From: Methanoregula sp. PtaB.Bin085
GTDB taxonomy: Archaea > Halobacteriota > Methanomicrobia > Methanomicrobiales > Methanospirillaceae
Direction: 5' to 3'
Length of the DNA: 64,000 nucleotides
NCBI RefSeq assembly: GCF_002067035.1
Contig: NZ_MVQB01000013.1
Coordinates: 229,940 to 293,939, forward strand
In this document: positions 1-7,696 of the stretch, in pieces
Layout: the number at the start of each line of letters is the position of its first letter
Numbering within the stretch: the stretch's first letter is position 1
Notes under the pieces: model-generated
Told to the model about the DNA's origin: nothing
The model's database searches: none
Seen by the model: only the letters and a program-made list of their open reading frames with translations
Position numbers and translations under genes: made by a program

Positions 1-25
1 AAAAAACACAAAGGAGAGAAAACGA

Positions 26-1408
26 ATGGAACCACGAAAAATCAGTATCGCCCTGCTTGCACTGCTGCTGGCAGCGATGGCGATGGTGCCGTGCGTGAGT
101 GCGGCGGAACAAAATGTCAATGAATCCGGTGTGAGTCATGAGAATATTGGTAAAAATGCACCGGAACATTATATCCCCCCGGAATATTTTAAGGACGCAA
201 AGCCGCCAACCCCTCTGCCTGAATCGGAAATGATCAACCTGATTATTTCAGAGAAAACAATTGAGAAATCTGCTCTTGACAACGAAACCGGGATAATTAA
301 TCTTCCAACCGCATTTCTGGATTTGAAAGCACAGTTTACCGAATCGAAAGGATATTCGAACCGGTTTACTGAAAACGGTCTCAAACCAGAAGAGAGGGTT
401 GTTCTCGTGCGAATGCCCCACGTGATGTATGACAGGTTCCTTGCCGCATCAGATAGCGGTAACCTGACCTTACCAGCATCGAATTTTGCAAGGTATTATA
501 CGAATCTTGCAGATCTCGAGTCCCATATCAAACTTGAAGGTGTAACATTAAGGGTATCTCCCGGGGAAGAGGATGCTAAAATGTTGGAGAGGATGACCTC
601 TCTTCCGGCGCCTATCCCGACACCGATGACCGTGAGTTCGGGTAATGCCGGGATTGGAACCAATGCACTCCTCACCCCACCGGGTGCAAACACATGGCAT
701 AATGAATGGATCCATTTTAACCGGATAAATTTCCTGAATACCTATGATTACTGTATCGGTCAGATTACCCCGAACACATGGTATGTATCAGGCAACAGCA
801 ATCAGTACTATTCCCCCCAGGAAAGAGAGTATTACCTCAATGACGGTCAGGAGGCTATTGAGATCGTAGTGAATTACGATCATTACACCCAGTACCCCTC
901 AGGATATGTTTACCTGTTCCCGGCGATTTACGATGACCACAGTGGAGCACCCATTAATCTGTCGTTATATGAAGACCCCGGGGAAGGGATTATGCAACTG
1001 AATCCCGGGACATTTCCCCATGCGTACGGGTATCACGTCCAGATCTATAACGGGAAATATTACATCGTTTTCCAGGATATGAATGATCTGTCATGGTTCC
1101 ATGAATACGTGTATAATGATCAGGATAATCCCAGTACAACATTCACGAGAGCCAGTGGATCTGTTGAATTCTGGCAGGGTTCGAACCCGATTACGGATAC
1201 CTTTTATGCATACACTACTCCCGTGATTGATGAATGGGCCCATGAAGTACCTATTCTTGGAAGCGCATCATGGAAGAAACCCAGTTCTGTCTGGAGTCTG
1301 AACCAGCAGACAGCAAATGAGAATTTTGTCCACATCAGCTGGGCATGGGGAGGTTCGAATAATCAGGACCTGATCACAAATTCATATCTCTGGTCCGGAT
1401 GGGCATAA
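26..1408 (+). CDS. Exported protein of unknown function
   Basis: A 460-residue protein with a clear N-terminal signal peptide: a basic start, a hydrophobic stretch at about residues 8-24, and an Ala-rich cleavage region ending CVSAAEQ. The mature protein has no further membrane helix, so it is probably secreted or loosely attached. Residues about 45-215 are mixed alpha/beta with few cysteines. The C-terminal half (about 225-460) is rich in Tyr, Trp, Asn and Gly and looks like a beta-rich extracellular domain; it faintly recalls neprosin-like or lectin-like folds, but I do not recognise a family. The ATG follows a good ribosome-binding site, AGGAG, at 12-16. The gene stands alone, followed by a T-rich stretch near 1418 that could terminate transcription. 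Confidence in coding is high and in function is nil. Confidence 0.85.
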   Translation: MEPRKISIALLALLLAAMAMVPCVSAAEQNVNESGVSHENIGKNAPEHYIPPEYFKDAKPPTPLPESEMINLIISEKTIEKSALDNETGIINLPTAFLDLKAQFTESKGYSNRFTENGLKPEERVVLVRMPHVMYDRFLAASDSGNLTLPASNFARYYTNLADLESHIKLEGVTLRVSPGEEDAKMLERMTSLPAPIPTPMTVSSGNAGIGTNALLTPPGANTWHNEWIHFNRINFLNTYDYCIGQITPNTWYVSGNSNQYYSPQEREYYLNDGQEAIEIVVNYDHYTQYPSGYVYLFPAIYDDHSGAPINLSLYEDPGEGIMQLNPGTFPHAYGYHVQIYNGKYYIVFQDMNDLSWFHEYVYNDQDNPSTTFTRASGSVEFWQGSNPITDTFYAYTTPVIDEWAHEVPILGSASWKKPSSVWSLNQQTANENFVHISWAWGGSNNQDLITNSYLWSGWA

Positions 1409-1527
1409 ATCCCCAAATTTTTTTAGTATATGATACAAATAATGAAAAAAGGAGAATGTTTTCATTTTTTTTGTTTCATGATAGTGCAGCTGAAAAAAAG
1501 GTAATTACCGAGGATGTGATCAATTAG

Positions 1528-2022
1528 ATGAAAATATTGCAGATATCCCCCAAGAGGCTGATTCTTGGTATCACTCTCATTGTTTTAGGAATAATCGGGG
1601 TTTATTTCCTGTTTGGAATGATAATTCCTCCCAATAACTCACAAACCGGTGTGTCACCTGCTACAACACAGGAGAATAGTGGCTCCTACTGTTTTATCCA
1701 GGAAGTACAACCCGATTTCATCGGGAATTCTGTGATTGTCCATCTCACTGATGATGATCTGGAAGATTTCCCCGTTATAGGAAAATTCATCAGGAACCCG
1801 GGAAATTTTTCGAAAACATGGCATAATGGTCACAGGACCGTTGGTGATTTTACCGATTACCAGCACCAGTATTCAGATTTCCGAAATTTGTCGTGCCGGA
1901 ATATATCCTACGAAGAATGTCATGCACGACAGGTTCCGGTGGTTTTCGAATATGATGGACGATATCATGAGATAAGTTGTCTTCCGGATTTTGGAGGGGC
2001 ACACCAGATGAGGGATTCCTGA
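1528..2022 (+). CDS. Membrane-anchored exported protein, probably the 5' part of a frameshifted gene
   Basis: A 164-residue product with a basic N-terminus, one transmembrane or signal-anchor helix (about residues 10-32) and an extracellular portion with several cysteines. I do not recognise a family. The reading frame ends at 2022, but a second open frame running 1977-2378 continues without its own signal sequence or credible start. A G4 run at about 1995-1998 lies where a one-base change would join the frames at CLPDFG/GTPDEG and give a product of about 280 residues. I therefore infer a frameshift, genuine or from sequencing, but two overlapping genes cannot be excluded. The start at 1528 is the first ATG before the hydrophobic segment. 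Confidence 0.6.
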   Translation: MKILQISPKRLILGITLIVLGIIGVYFLFGMIIPPNNSQTGVSPATTQENSGSYCFIQEVQPDFIGNSVIVHLTDDDLEDFPVIGKFIRNPGNFSKTWHNGHRTVGDFTDYQHQYSDFRNLSCRNISYEECHARQVPVVFEYDGRYHEISCLPDFGGAHQMRDS

Positions 2023-2378
2023 TTGCCGGGAGAAACATCGATGCAGAATGGCCAGCAGATATTACCACGCGCAAAAAAACAGTCGAGGATTTAGAGGGGA
2101 TCTCCGGCAGGACCACCGCATCCAATGGGACCGCTTGGTCTGTTGACGTGAACATGACCTTATGGCTTTCCGGGAGATATCTCGTTAATGCCTGGCCGGA
2201 GGAATCGGATCCCCGTTACGGGGACCGGAAAATGTTTTTCATTCCCCTGGATGATACTGTCAGTAATGGTTTCGGTAAGTATTCCGGAACCGGCGAAATT
2301 GTTCTTTTTGCGATTGCACCTTCTGAACAATCGTCTCTTCCCGTGTCCATAACCCCGAAACCAACACCCGGTTCATGA
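1977..2378 (+). CDS. Probable frameshifted C-terminal part of the preceding exported protein
   Basis: An open frame of 133 codons. Its only in-frame start is a TTG at 1977, directly behind an in-frame stop at 1968-1970, with no ribosome-binding site. The product has no signal peptide or membrane helix and ends in a Ser/Pro-rich tail (PKPTPGS), typical of the end of an exported methanogen protein. Because it overlaps the end of the 1528-2022 frame and looks like an extracellular domain, I read it as the 3' part of that gene displaced by a one-base shift near 1995. Its last bases overlap the end of the convergent DUF1648 gene by 6 bp. Confidence 0.5.
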   Translation: MSSGFWRGTPDEGFLIAGRNIDAEWPADITTRKKTVEDLEGISGRTTASNGTAWSVDVNMTLWLSGRYLVNAWPEESDPRYGDRKMFFIPLDDTVSNGFGKYSGTGEIVLFAIAPSEQSSLPVSITPKPTPGS

Positions 2379-2714
2379 TGACTCAGCCAGGATCGTGTCA
2401 GGTGATTTAACGAACATCAGGACCGCGAGCATGAAGAGCACGAACGCGAGGATGAACCCGTCGTACCAGTCCCGGAAGGCGGCATAATTTTTCCGTGGCG
2501 GATCGATGCGGGGAAGACACAACAGCAACGCCGCGAGAGCGGCCGTGATGAGCGGGACAAGGCCGATGCCTGCCGGTTTTTCCATGGTGCCGTCCGGCTC
2601 GCCCGCGGCATTCCAGTGCGAGATGATTTGATCCGGGAACACCGGGTACGCGGCGAGCGAGATGAGGAAGGTAAGGATGAGGCCGCCGATGATTGCTGGC
2701 CGGATGAGGTTCAT
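2373..2714 (-). CDS. DUF1648-domain membrane protein (short SdpI-like)
   Basis: A 113-residue membrane protein starting MNLIRPAIIGG with the ATG at 2714. It has a first helix (about 7-25), the DUF1648 signature FPDQIISHWNAAGEPDG, a second helix around residues 50-67 and a third near 85-103. DUF1648 is the N-terminal domain of SdpI-type immunity and signalling proteins and of many archaeal membrane proteins of 150-220 residues. Here the protein stops after the third helix, so it is either a minimal version or truncated at the 3' end. A longer frame upstream reads through Pro/Ser-rich sequence and looks non-coding, so I chose the internal ATG. It converges with the exported-protein gene, overlapping by 6 bp. 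Confidence 0.7.
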   Translation of the reverse strand: MNLIRPAIIGGLILTFLISLAAYPVFPDQIISHWNAAGEPDGTMEKPAGIGLVPLITAALAALLLCLPRIDPPRKNYAAFRDWYDGFILAFVLFMLAVLMFVKSPDTILAESS

Positions 2715-2904
2715 GCCGGGTGGTGGGTTTTGGTGGGTAATGAAGTGCAGGGACCGGGATTTACGGGAGAATGTTCTGGGTTTGGGAAAGTTCTGTTCAG
2801 CAGGGGGTTGTGCATCCGGGGATGGTGGTCGAGGAGTACCCCATGTCACTCGAAGGAGAGACCGGGCCGGGCAACCCGGTTTCCAATCATATCCGGGGAA
2901 TCCT

Positions 2905-3348
2905 TCATCGTGGTGTTTTGATCAACTGTTCCATCCGGTTGATGAAGCGTTCAGCATCCAGAAGAGCCTGCCGGACTTCTGCTGTTGTCGGTCGTGCATC
3001 AAAGCTGTACTGATCATTCTGCCTGAGCCCCCGCATATAATCGAATTGTAAGACCCATGTATCCTCAAGGAGTCCTTTTTTCTGGTACGACTCAAGATAG
3101 ATACCGATGCAGTAGTGGCTCTTTTCCCGAATCCCGTCACGATACAAGAGAGCCCGGGCTGCATGGAAATATCCCATGTACACTGCAATCAGGCCGGAAC
3201 GCAGGGCATCAGCATCCAGGTCTAATTGCGCTTCAACGATCCATTCCCGCGCCTGAACTATTGAGAGAAGGGCTTTCTCTTCTGATGCCGGGACAATCCG
3301 CAAGAGTCCCCGCTCGTAACATTCGTCAAGCCGCTTCAGGAGACTCAC
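2905..3348 (-). CDS. HEPN-domain protein, putative toxin of an MNT-HEPN pair
   Basis: A 147-residue all-helical protein of the HEPN family (Pfam HEPN, PF05168 type). The core YFHAARALLYRDGIREKSHY is at about residues 60-79. HEPN toxins are usually RNases with an RX4-6H active site. Here the candidates are R70, R74 and H78, giving Rx7H or Rx3H, so the consensus spacing is not met and catalytic activity is uncertain. It lies directly downstream of the MNT nucleotidyltransferase gene, overlapping it by 23 bp, so the two are almost certainly co-transcribed and translationally coupled. In characterised MNT-HEPN pairs the MNT protein modifies and silences the HEPN toxin; that role is inferred here from family and context. 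Confidence 0.85.
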   Translation of the reverse strand: MSLLKRLDECYERGLLRIVPASEEKALLSIVQAREWIVEAQLDLDADALRSGLIAVYMGYFHAARALLYRDGIREKSHYCIGIYLESYQKKGLLEDTWVLQFDYMRGLRQNDQYSFDARPTTAEVRQALLDAERFINRMEQLIKTPR

Positions 3349-3886
3349 CGTCCAGGGTTATTGACTGCCGGGAAAAGAGCCGGTAGAACGGTTCGTCGTT
3401 CTTTTTCATGCCGTCAATCTTTTCCCTGGTGATAACGAGAAGATGGACTTCAACAGACAAGGCCCGCGAAACCGTACGTTCAGTTTCGGCAACGGCAGTA
3501 CCGGCCGGGGGCTCTTGTACAAAGACCCAGAGGTCGAGATCGCTCTCTTCCGTGTTTGTCCCCTCTGCCCAGCTCCCGTACATCCCAATCCCAAGCGCCC
3601 AGGCTGGTTTTTTAAAAAAAGCCATGACCCGGTCAATATTCAGGATGCGTTTGATCGCTGCGGTCCGTGCGGAGGGAATGACCCGGTACGTCCGGTCGTC
3701 CCTGCGGGCAAGCAGGCCTTCGCGTTCAAGAAGTGCAAGGTACTGGGAGGCAAGCCCTTTTGAGATGCCGGTCTTTCCGGCAACCTGCTGTACGGTGCAG
3801 GCATGCCGGGTGAGTGCAATGGAGAGGAGGGTAACCCGTTCCGGTGTCCGGAACAGGGCCGGGAGATCGTGCGGCTGGTTGTTCAT
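3326..3886 (-). CDS. HTH-MNT nucleotidyltransferase, antitoxin and likely autorepressor
   Basis: A 186-residue protein with an N-terminal winged helix (about 15-75, recognition-helix region GKTGISKGLASQYLALLERE) and a minimal nucleotidyltransferase domain (about 85-180). The catalytic motif is exact: G104-S105 followed by ten residues and D116-x-D118. The MNT domain probably transfers nucleotides to the partner HEPN protein, as in known MNT-HEPN systems. The fused DNA-binding domain suggests that the antitoxin also represses the operon. The start codon at 3884-3886 lies inside a three-fold array of inverted repeats described separately, which fits autoregulation. The 3' end overlaps the HEPN gene by 23 bp. 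Confidence 0.88.
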   Translation of the reverse strand: MNNQPHDLPALFRTPERVTLLSIALTRHACTVQQVAGKTGISKGLASQYLALLEREGLLARRDDRTYRVIPSARTAAIKRILNIDRVMAFFKKPAWALGIGMYGSWAEGTNTEESDLDLWVFVQEPPAGTAVAETERTVSRALSVEVHLLVITREKIDGMKKNDEPFYRLFSRQSITLDGESPEAA

Positions 3887-3942
3887 GGTCCCTGAACAAT
3901 ATGTTCACGTTTCATGAACAAAATGTTTATGGATCGTGAACT
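3880..3942 (-). promoter_or_regulatory. Triple 22-bp-period operator of the MNT-HEPN operon
   Basis: Three tandem copies of the dyad TGTTCA-N7-TGAACA start at 3880, 3902 and 3924, exactly 22 bp apart (two helical turns). The first two copies are perfect in both half-sites. The third is TGTTTA-N7-TGAACT. Three-base A/T spacers (ATA, AAA) separate the units. The array covers the start codon and upstream region of the HTH-MNT gene, so bound protein would block transcription or translation. The geometry indicates cooperative binding of three dimers on one face of the DNA; the likely binder is the winged helix of the MNT antitoxin. Confidence 0.8.
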
Positions 3943-4687
3943 TTGCGAACGGGCTTACGCCATATCTCCGGGATTTCACGTTGGAGAAACCTGACTGTTT
4001 CTTCTCCTCTTTCAGGTCTGATGACCATCAGGATCCTGATGACCTGTCGGAAATCGTTATGCAATGGTAATAGCTACCATCCTGGCACTGTCCCGCGGGA
4101 GTCTCCCTCGCTTACACATCCGGCCTCTCCGCGGCCCCGGATTGCCAATCCGGCGATCCGCGATCCGGAATTTCGTGCAATTTCAGGCCACTTTCGTACA
4201 CAAATTTCCGGGGGGCGTTGCATTGCCCGTTTTTCGGTAATCGGGGCGATTTCCTTTGAGTTTAAAATCCATTAACCGGCATTAACCAGTGGCCGATCGC
4301 GGGGCCGGACGGGCTGCAGCACTGGGAAATGGAAAGAAGGCCTGTTTTGGGGGGCCAGGTTTCGGGTGCCCTAGGACGGCTGTCCGGACCTGTGACGGGT
4401 CAGGTGATTTGGCCGGGTCGGTGACCTGTCACGGGTATGAGTGGAGTCCGGGAATGCACTATCTTAGTGGGGGACTGGAGCGGGGTTTTACGACGGTGGG
4501 CGACGGGGAAATGGTGAGATTTGGAGGAAAAACTCCGGCCATATATTTTCAACCGGTTTGCGACCGGAATTTTTTTTGAAAAAATCGCAAGAAATTTTTT
4601 TTATCACGTTCATTTTGAAATGAAAAAAATTCATCACGAAAACAATCGCGGCCGAAAATTTTTTCAAACATTGTCCGGTAAGGCAAG
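3943..4687. other. Intergenic region without a convincing gene
   Basis: About 745 bp between the MNT-HEPN operator and the peptidase remnant. Short open frames here have no recognisable domains, and base composition changes abruptly. 4100-4540 is GC-rich with short dyads, for example GTGAC-CT-GTCAC near 4421-4432. 4570-4680 is very A/T-rich with long A and T runs and a perfect hairpin TTCATTT-TG-AAATGAA at 4609-4624. The A/T-rich block ends where the peptidase remnant begins without its N-terminal half, so this may be the scar of a deletion or insertion. Confidence 0.5.
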
Positions 4688-5490
4688 GTGAACGGCAGCC
4701 AGATGTCCCCCGTCACCAGCGGCCGGGCCGGACCCGGCAGCACGTACAGCGTCCCGGTGGTTGCCATCCTCGCGAACTTCCGGGGACCGGACGGTGACAA
4801 GCCATCGCTCCTCAGCCACGAGGATGTCGTCACCCTCTTCCACGAGCTCGGCCACACGTTCCAGGCAACCCTGACACGGGCCCCCTACGCGACCCTCTCG
4901 GGGAGCAATGTCGAGTGGGACTTTATCGAGGCGCCCTCCCAGGCCCTGGAGGAGTGGGCCTGGCAGCCGCAGGTGCTGGACGGGATCTCCGGTCTGTACA
5001 TGGATCCCTCACAGAAACTCCCCGCCGATTTTCGGGACCGGATGATCGCGGCCCGGGACATGGACGCGGGTTTCTTCTACACGCGGCAGCTGATGTTTGC
5101 GAGCGAGGACATGGCGTTCCACACGGTGCCCGGCCCGGTGGATGTGACCAGCGTCTCGAACTTCCTGTACCGGGAGATGATGGGGATCCCGCCAACCCCC
5201 GGGGCCCACGAGCCCGCCACCATCGAGCACTTCATGAGCGGGTACGATGCAGGCTACTACAGTTACCTCTGGTCGCAGGTATACGCCTTCAACATCTTCG
5301 CGAAGTTCAGGGAAGACGGCCTCGCCAGCCCGGCCACCGGATCTCTGAGTTCCGGCACTGGATCCTCAAACCGGGGAACATGCAGGACGGGGGCGTGCTG
5401 CTGCAAGGATTCCTCAAAAAAGAGCCCACGACCGCCACGTTCTACGAGTGGCTCAATATCACAGTGGCGGCAGGAAACAGGAGCCGGTGA
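4688..5490 (+). pseudogene. Remnant of an M3-family (thimet oligopeptidase-like) metallopeptidase
   Basis: The frame encodes the zinc-binding core of an M3 oligopeptidase: SLLSHEDVVTLFHELGHTFQ, with the HExxH helix, then the conserved downstream GYDAGYYSYLWSQVYAFNIF. M3 enzymes are normally 580-700 residues; everything before the zinc region is missing. Near 5337-5346 the frame shifts. Reading ATCTCTGAG as ATCTGAG restores the family C-terminus, which is found in the other frame as SEFRHWILKPGN, then LLQGFLKKEPT, ending at 5490. The lesion therefore looks like a 2-bp CT duplication. N-terminal loss plus a frameshift makes this a pseudogene. It could once have been an intact oligopeptidase acting on short peptides. 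Confidence 0.85.
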
Positions 5491-5579
5491 AAAACCGGCC
5501 CGGGGATTTTTTACTCCGGTTTTTCTCTCCGGCATCCGGACACAACCATGCATGGTTTCAACTTGCCGGAATAATACCA

Positions 5580-5855
5580 TCAGGATGATCCCTGACTATA
5601 GGCCTCATCGTGATGAAGTAATTTCAGGAAAACAATTGCATTTTCTTTTGTATCAATCACGTAAAACAGGACAAAATGTCCGATATGGACACGCCACTGT
5701 CCTTTGAGCGGGGGATGGAGAGGTTTACCCGATTCCGGGTTTTCAACAAGGAATCGTATCTTTTTTTTGAGTTGCTGGTATCGTGCAGGATCTTTCGTCC
5801 GAATCTTCCGGCAGGTGGAAGCCAGATCGGGATGAATGACAGCCCGGTAGCTCAT
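5580..5855 (-). CDS. RelE/ParE-family toxin
   Basis: A 91-residue protein with the RelE-fold pattern. It opens SYRAVIHPDLASTCRKIRTK, has a helical hairpin LKKKIRFLVENPESGKPLH, and then beta strands ending WRVHIGHFVLFYVIDTKEN. RelE toxins are mRNA interferases that act in the ribosomal A site, whereas ParE proteins target gyrase. The basic residues in the first helix and the WRVHIGHFVLFY strand suit the RelE side, but I cannot assign the target. The gene overlaps the end of the upstream antitoxin gene by 4 bp (ATGA), the usual arrangement for translational coupling. The length is normal, so the toxin looks intact. Confidence 0.85.
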   Translation of the reverse strand: MSYRAVIHPDLASTCRKIRTKDPARYQQLKKKIRFLVENPESGKPLHPPLKGQWRVHIGHFVLFYVIDTKENAIVFLKLLHHDEAYSQGSS

Positions 5856-6187
5856 GCCTCAATTTCCTTAAAAAAATCGTCGATGGAATTATACGTTTTT
5901 CCTTTGCCTTTTTTGATATCGGCATGGGCTTTTTTCAGCTGCCTGATGATTTCGGGTTTGATTGCCGATTCCGGGGGATAAACATTCTCATCGATCTTCT
6001 CTTCAATCCGGTCAAGACGGCAGACAATATCGGTGAGAAGGGATTCAATTTTCTCATTCCTTGCAAGACCTCCGGCAGACTCACGGACTCCGGCAGGTTT
6101 TTTTCCGGCTGCGGCGATCCATTGCGGATCGTACGTGATGCCTTTCCTGCTCCGGGACCCGGAATGCCCTGCTGCTCTGGAAGTCAT
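5852..6187 (-). CDS. Antitoxin partner of the RelE-like toxin
   Basis: A 111-residue protein immediately upstream of the toxin and overlapping it by 4 bp. The first 40 residues are basic and low in structure (RAAGHSGSRSRKG). They are followed by a long helix, NEKIESLLTDIVCRLDRIEE, and a C-terminal tail KTYNSIDDFFKEIEA. The tail, with alternating acidic and aromatic residues, resembles the toxin-binding segment of RelB-type archaeal antitoxins. No classic DNA-binding domain stands out, so the start could be further downstream. Just upstream is a perfect dyad AATACA-N6-TGTATT that may be the operator. Confidence 0.75.
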   Translation of the reverse strand: MTSRAAGHSGSRSRKGITYDPQWIAAAGKKPAGVRESAGGLARNEKIESLLTDIVCRLDRIEEKIDENVYPPESAIKPEIIRQLKKAHADIKKGKGKTYNSIDDFFKEIEA

Positions 6188-6190
6188 AGT

Positions 6191-6208
6191 AATACAGTAA
6201 TGTGTATT
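6191..6208 (-). promoter_or_regulatory. Inverted repeat upstream of the RelE-like operon, candidate operator
   Basis: AATACA at 6191-6196 and TGTATT at 6203-6208 form a perfect dyad with a 6-bp spacer, four bases upstream of the antitoxin start codon at 6187. An A/T-rich stretch covers the same site and could be the TATA region, so a bound repressor would exclude the transcription machinery. Position and symmetry suggest autoregulation. A 6-bp arm is short, so confidence is moderate. Confidence 0.45.
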
Positions 6209-6318
6209 TTTTTATTCAATAGTCTTTTGCCAGAGCGTTCGATGGGGAATCCGTTGGTTAATCCCGCTCACGCAAAGGGCCGGACGATTTGTCCGGAATC
6301 CAAACAGATCCCAAAAAC

Positions 6319-7383
6319 CTATCCTTTCCGCCACCCCTCATCCACCAGCACCTGCATCACGCTCGCGTTCACCGTGACCCCGAAGCGGTAGAACCCCGGG
6401 CAGACGCCGCAGGCCTGGCACGTCACCATCCCGGTATCAGACCGGGTAATGTTCGAAACCTCGATCCCGTACACGGCGCTGTAGTAGTGCCGGATGATCT
6501 CCTCCTCGGTCGGCGCCCGGATGTACACGCGGCCCGAGTTCGCTTCCCAGGCATCCCAGGGGGTCTGCTCGCATTGCATGGGAAGGTAGGTGAGAGGGAT
6601 CGGAGAGCCGATCAGGTACTGGCCGGTCTCGTCCCATGTGTCATCGATGACGGCCGACTCCACGGTCCGCCCGGCAACGGTGACGCGGATAGTGTGCTCC
6701 GTGATGACCTGCGCCGTCACCATGCCGGAACGGTTGCCGTATCCGGTATGGGAGCTGGTGAAGCGGTACGTGAGCCCGGACCGGATCGGGTAGTCGGCGG
6801 ACCGGGTCGCGTTGACGAGCGTGAGGCCGGAGCCGTCATACGCATAGGTCGGCGCTCCCTTGATCCAGGCCTCGGCAATGGTCCGGACCTCAGTCTCGTC
6901 CGGTGCCCGGGTGTATTCGATGGTCTCCTGCAGTTTCTGCCGGATTTTTACCAGACCGTCGGGCAGGTACTCGTCGAAATTGTACACGGTGACGGTCTTG
7001 TTCCGGCCGTTCCCGATGACCGTGATGTCGGCCCAGCCAACGTCCGTCACATGGCTCTGCCCCTCCTCGTACCGTTCTTTGAAGGACGGGAAGTTATTGT
7101 CCGCAAACACCTTCGCGATCGCCGCATACTGCTCCTTTGAGAGAGGCTTTGAGAACTTCTCCGTGACATTCCCGTCATGGGACATCACCGTGAACGTCGC
7201 GGTGTCCGGTGTCACCACCAGCTGCTGGATCGCGTGCGTGGGCATGACAAAGCCCCCGTAGAACGTGTACCGGATCTCGGCCGTGCCCGTCCCCGGCGCC
7301 GAGGTGTTGGAGGTCTGTACGCATGCTGCGGTTACTGCCAGCAGGAGCAGCAGTGCCAGGATTCCTGTCAGGTATGGTTTCAT
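6319..7383 (-). CDS. Lipoprotein of unknown function
   Basis: A 354-residue exported protein. The chosen ATG at 7383 follows a GGGGAG ribosome-binding site and begins MKPYLTGILALLLLLAVTAAC, a signal peptide with a lipobox-like AAC. The region at about 35-140 contains a domain of the type IRYTFYGGFVMPTHAIQQLV, with later PLSKEQYAAIAKVFADNNFP. That pattern resembles DUF6438-like extracellular domains, but I am not certain. The C-terminus has a CQACGVCPGFYRFGV motif with three clustered cysteines. A longer upstream frame exists but would place low-complexity Pro-rich sequence before the signal peptide, so I rejected it. It is transcribed divergently from the Gly/Ser-linker lipoprotein at 7697. 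Confidence 0.8.
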   Translation of the reverse strand: MKPYLTGILALLLLLAVTAACVQTSNTSAPGTGTAEIRYTFYGGFVMPTHAIQQLVVTPDTATFTVMSHDGNVTEKFSKPLSKEQYAAIAKVFADNNFPSFKERYEEGQSHVTDVGWADITVIGNGRNKTVTVYNFDEYLPDGLVKIRQKLQETIEYTRAPDETEVRTIAEAWIKGAPTYAYDGSGLTLVNATRSADYPIRSGLTYRFTSSHTGYGNRSGMVTAQVITEHTIRVTVAGRTVESAVIDDTWDETGQYLIGSPIPLTYLPMQCEQTPWDAWEANSGRVYIRAPTEEEIIRHYYSAVYGIEVSNITRSDTGMVTCQACGVCPGFYRFGVTVNASVMQVLVDEGWRKG

Positions 7384-7696
7384 TGTCTCGTCTCCCCGCG
7401 CTGAACGCCGGTAGGTCCGGGATAAGGCGGAAGCAGGTGTCTCCACACTGGCGTTTGTTGAGAATCGGATAAAAAACCGTGGCATCGTACCCATGGCGGG
7501 GCACGGACGATCCCACACCAGGACTGAATACAGCAAATCCCCTGAAATCCGGTTTTTCCCCGGGTGCAGGTTCGCTATACCCCGCGTAATCACGGAGCCT
7601 CCACCAATGCCGGCTCCCAAAACGTACGCCATCGTTTTAAATAATCCGCAGGAGCAGATCCCTCTGACGCTGCGTGGCGTGTACGGAGGGTGTCGG

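Noticed and set aside
4289..4579. 96-codon plus-strand frame before the M3 remnant
   Set aside because: Gly-rich with no domain; it overlaps dyads and an A/T-rich block and looks random.
6289..7140. Plus-strand frame of 283 codons opposite the lipoprotein
   Set aside because: His/Arg/Pro-rich shadow; the lipoprotein on the minus strand has a signal peptide and ribosome-binding site.
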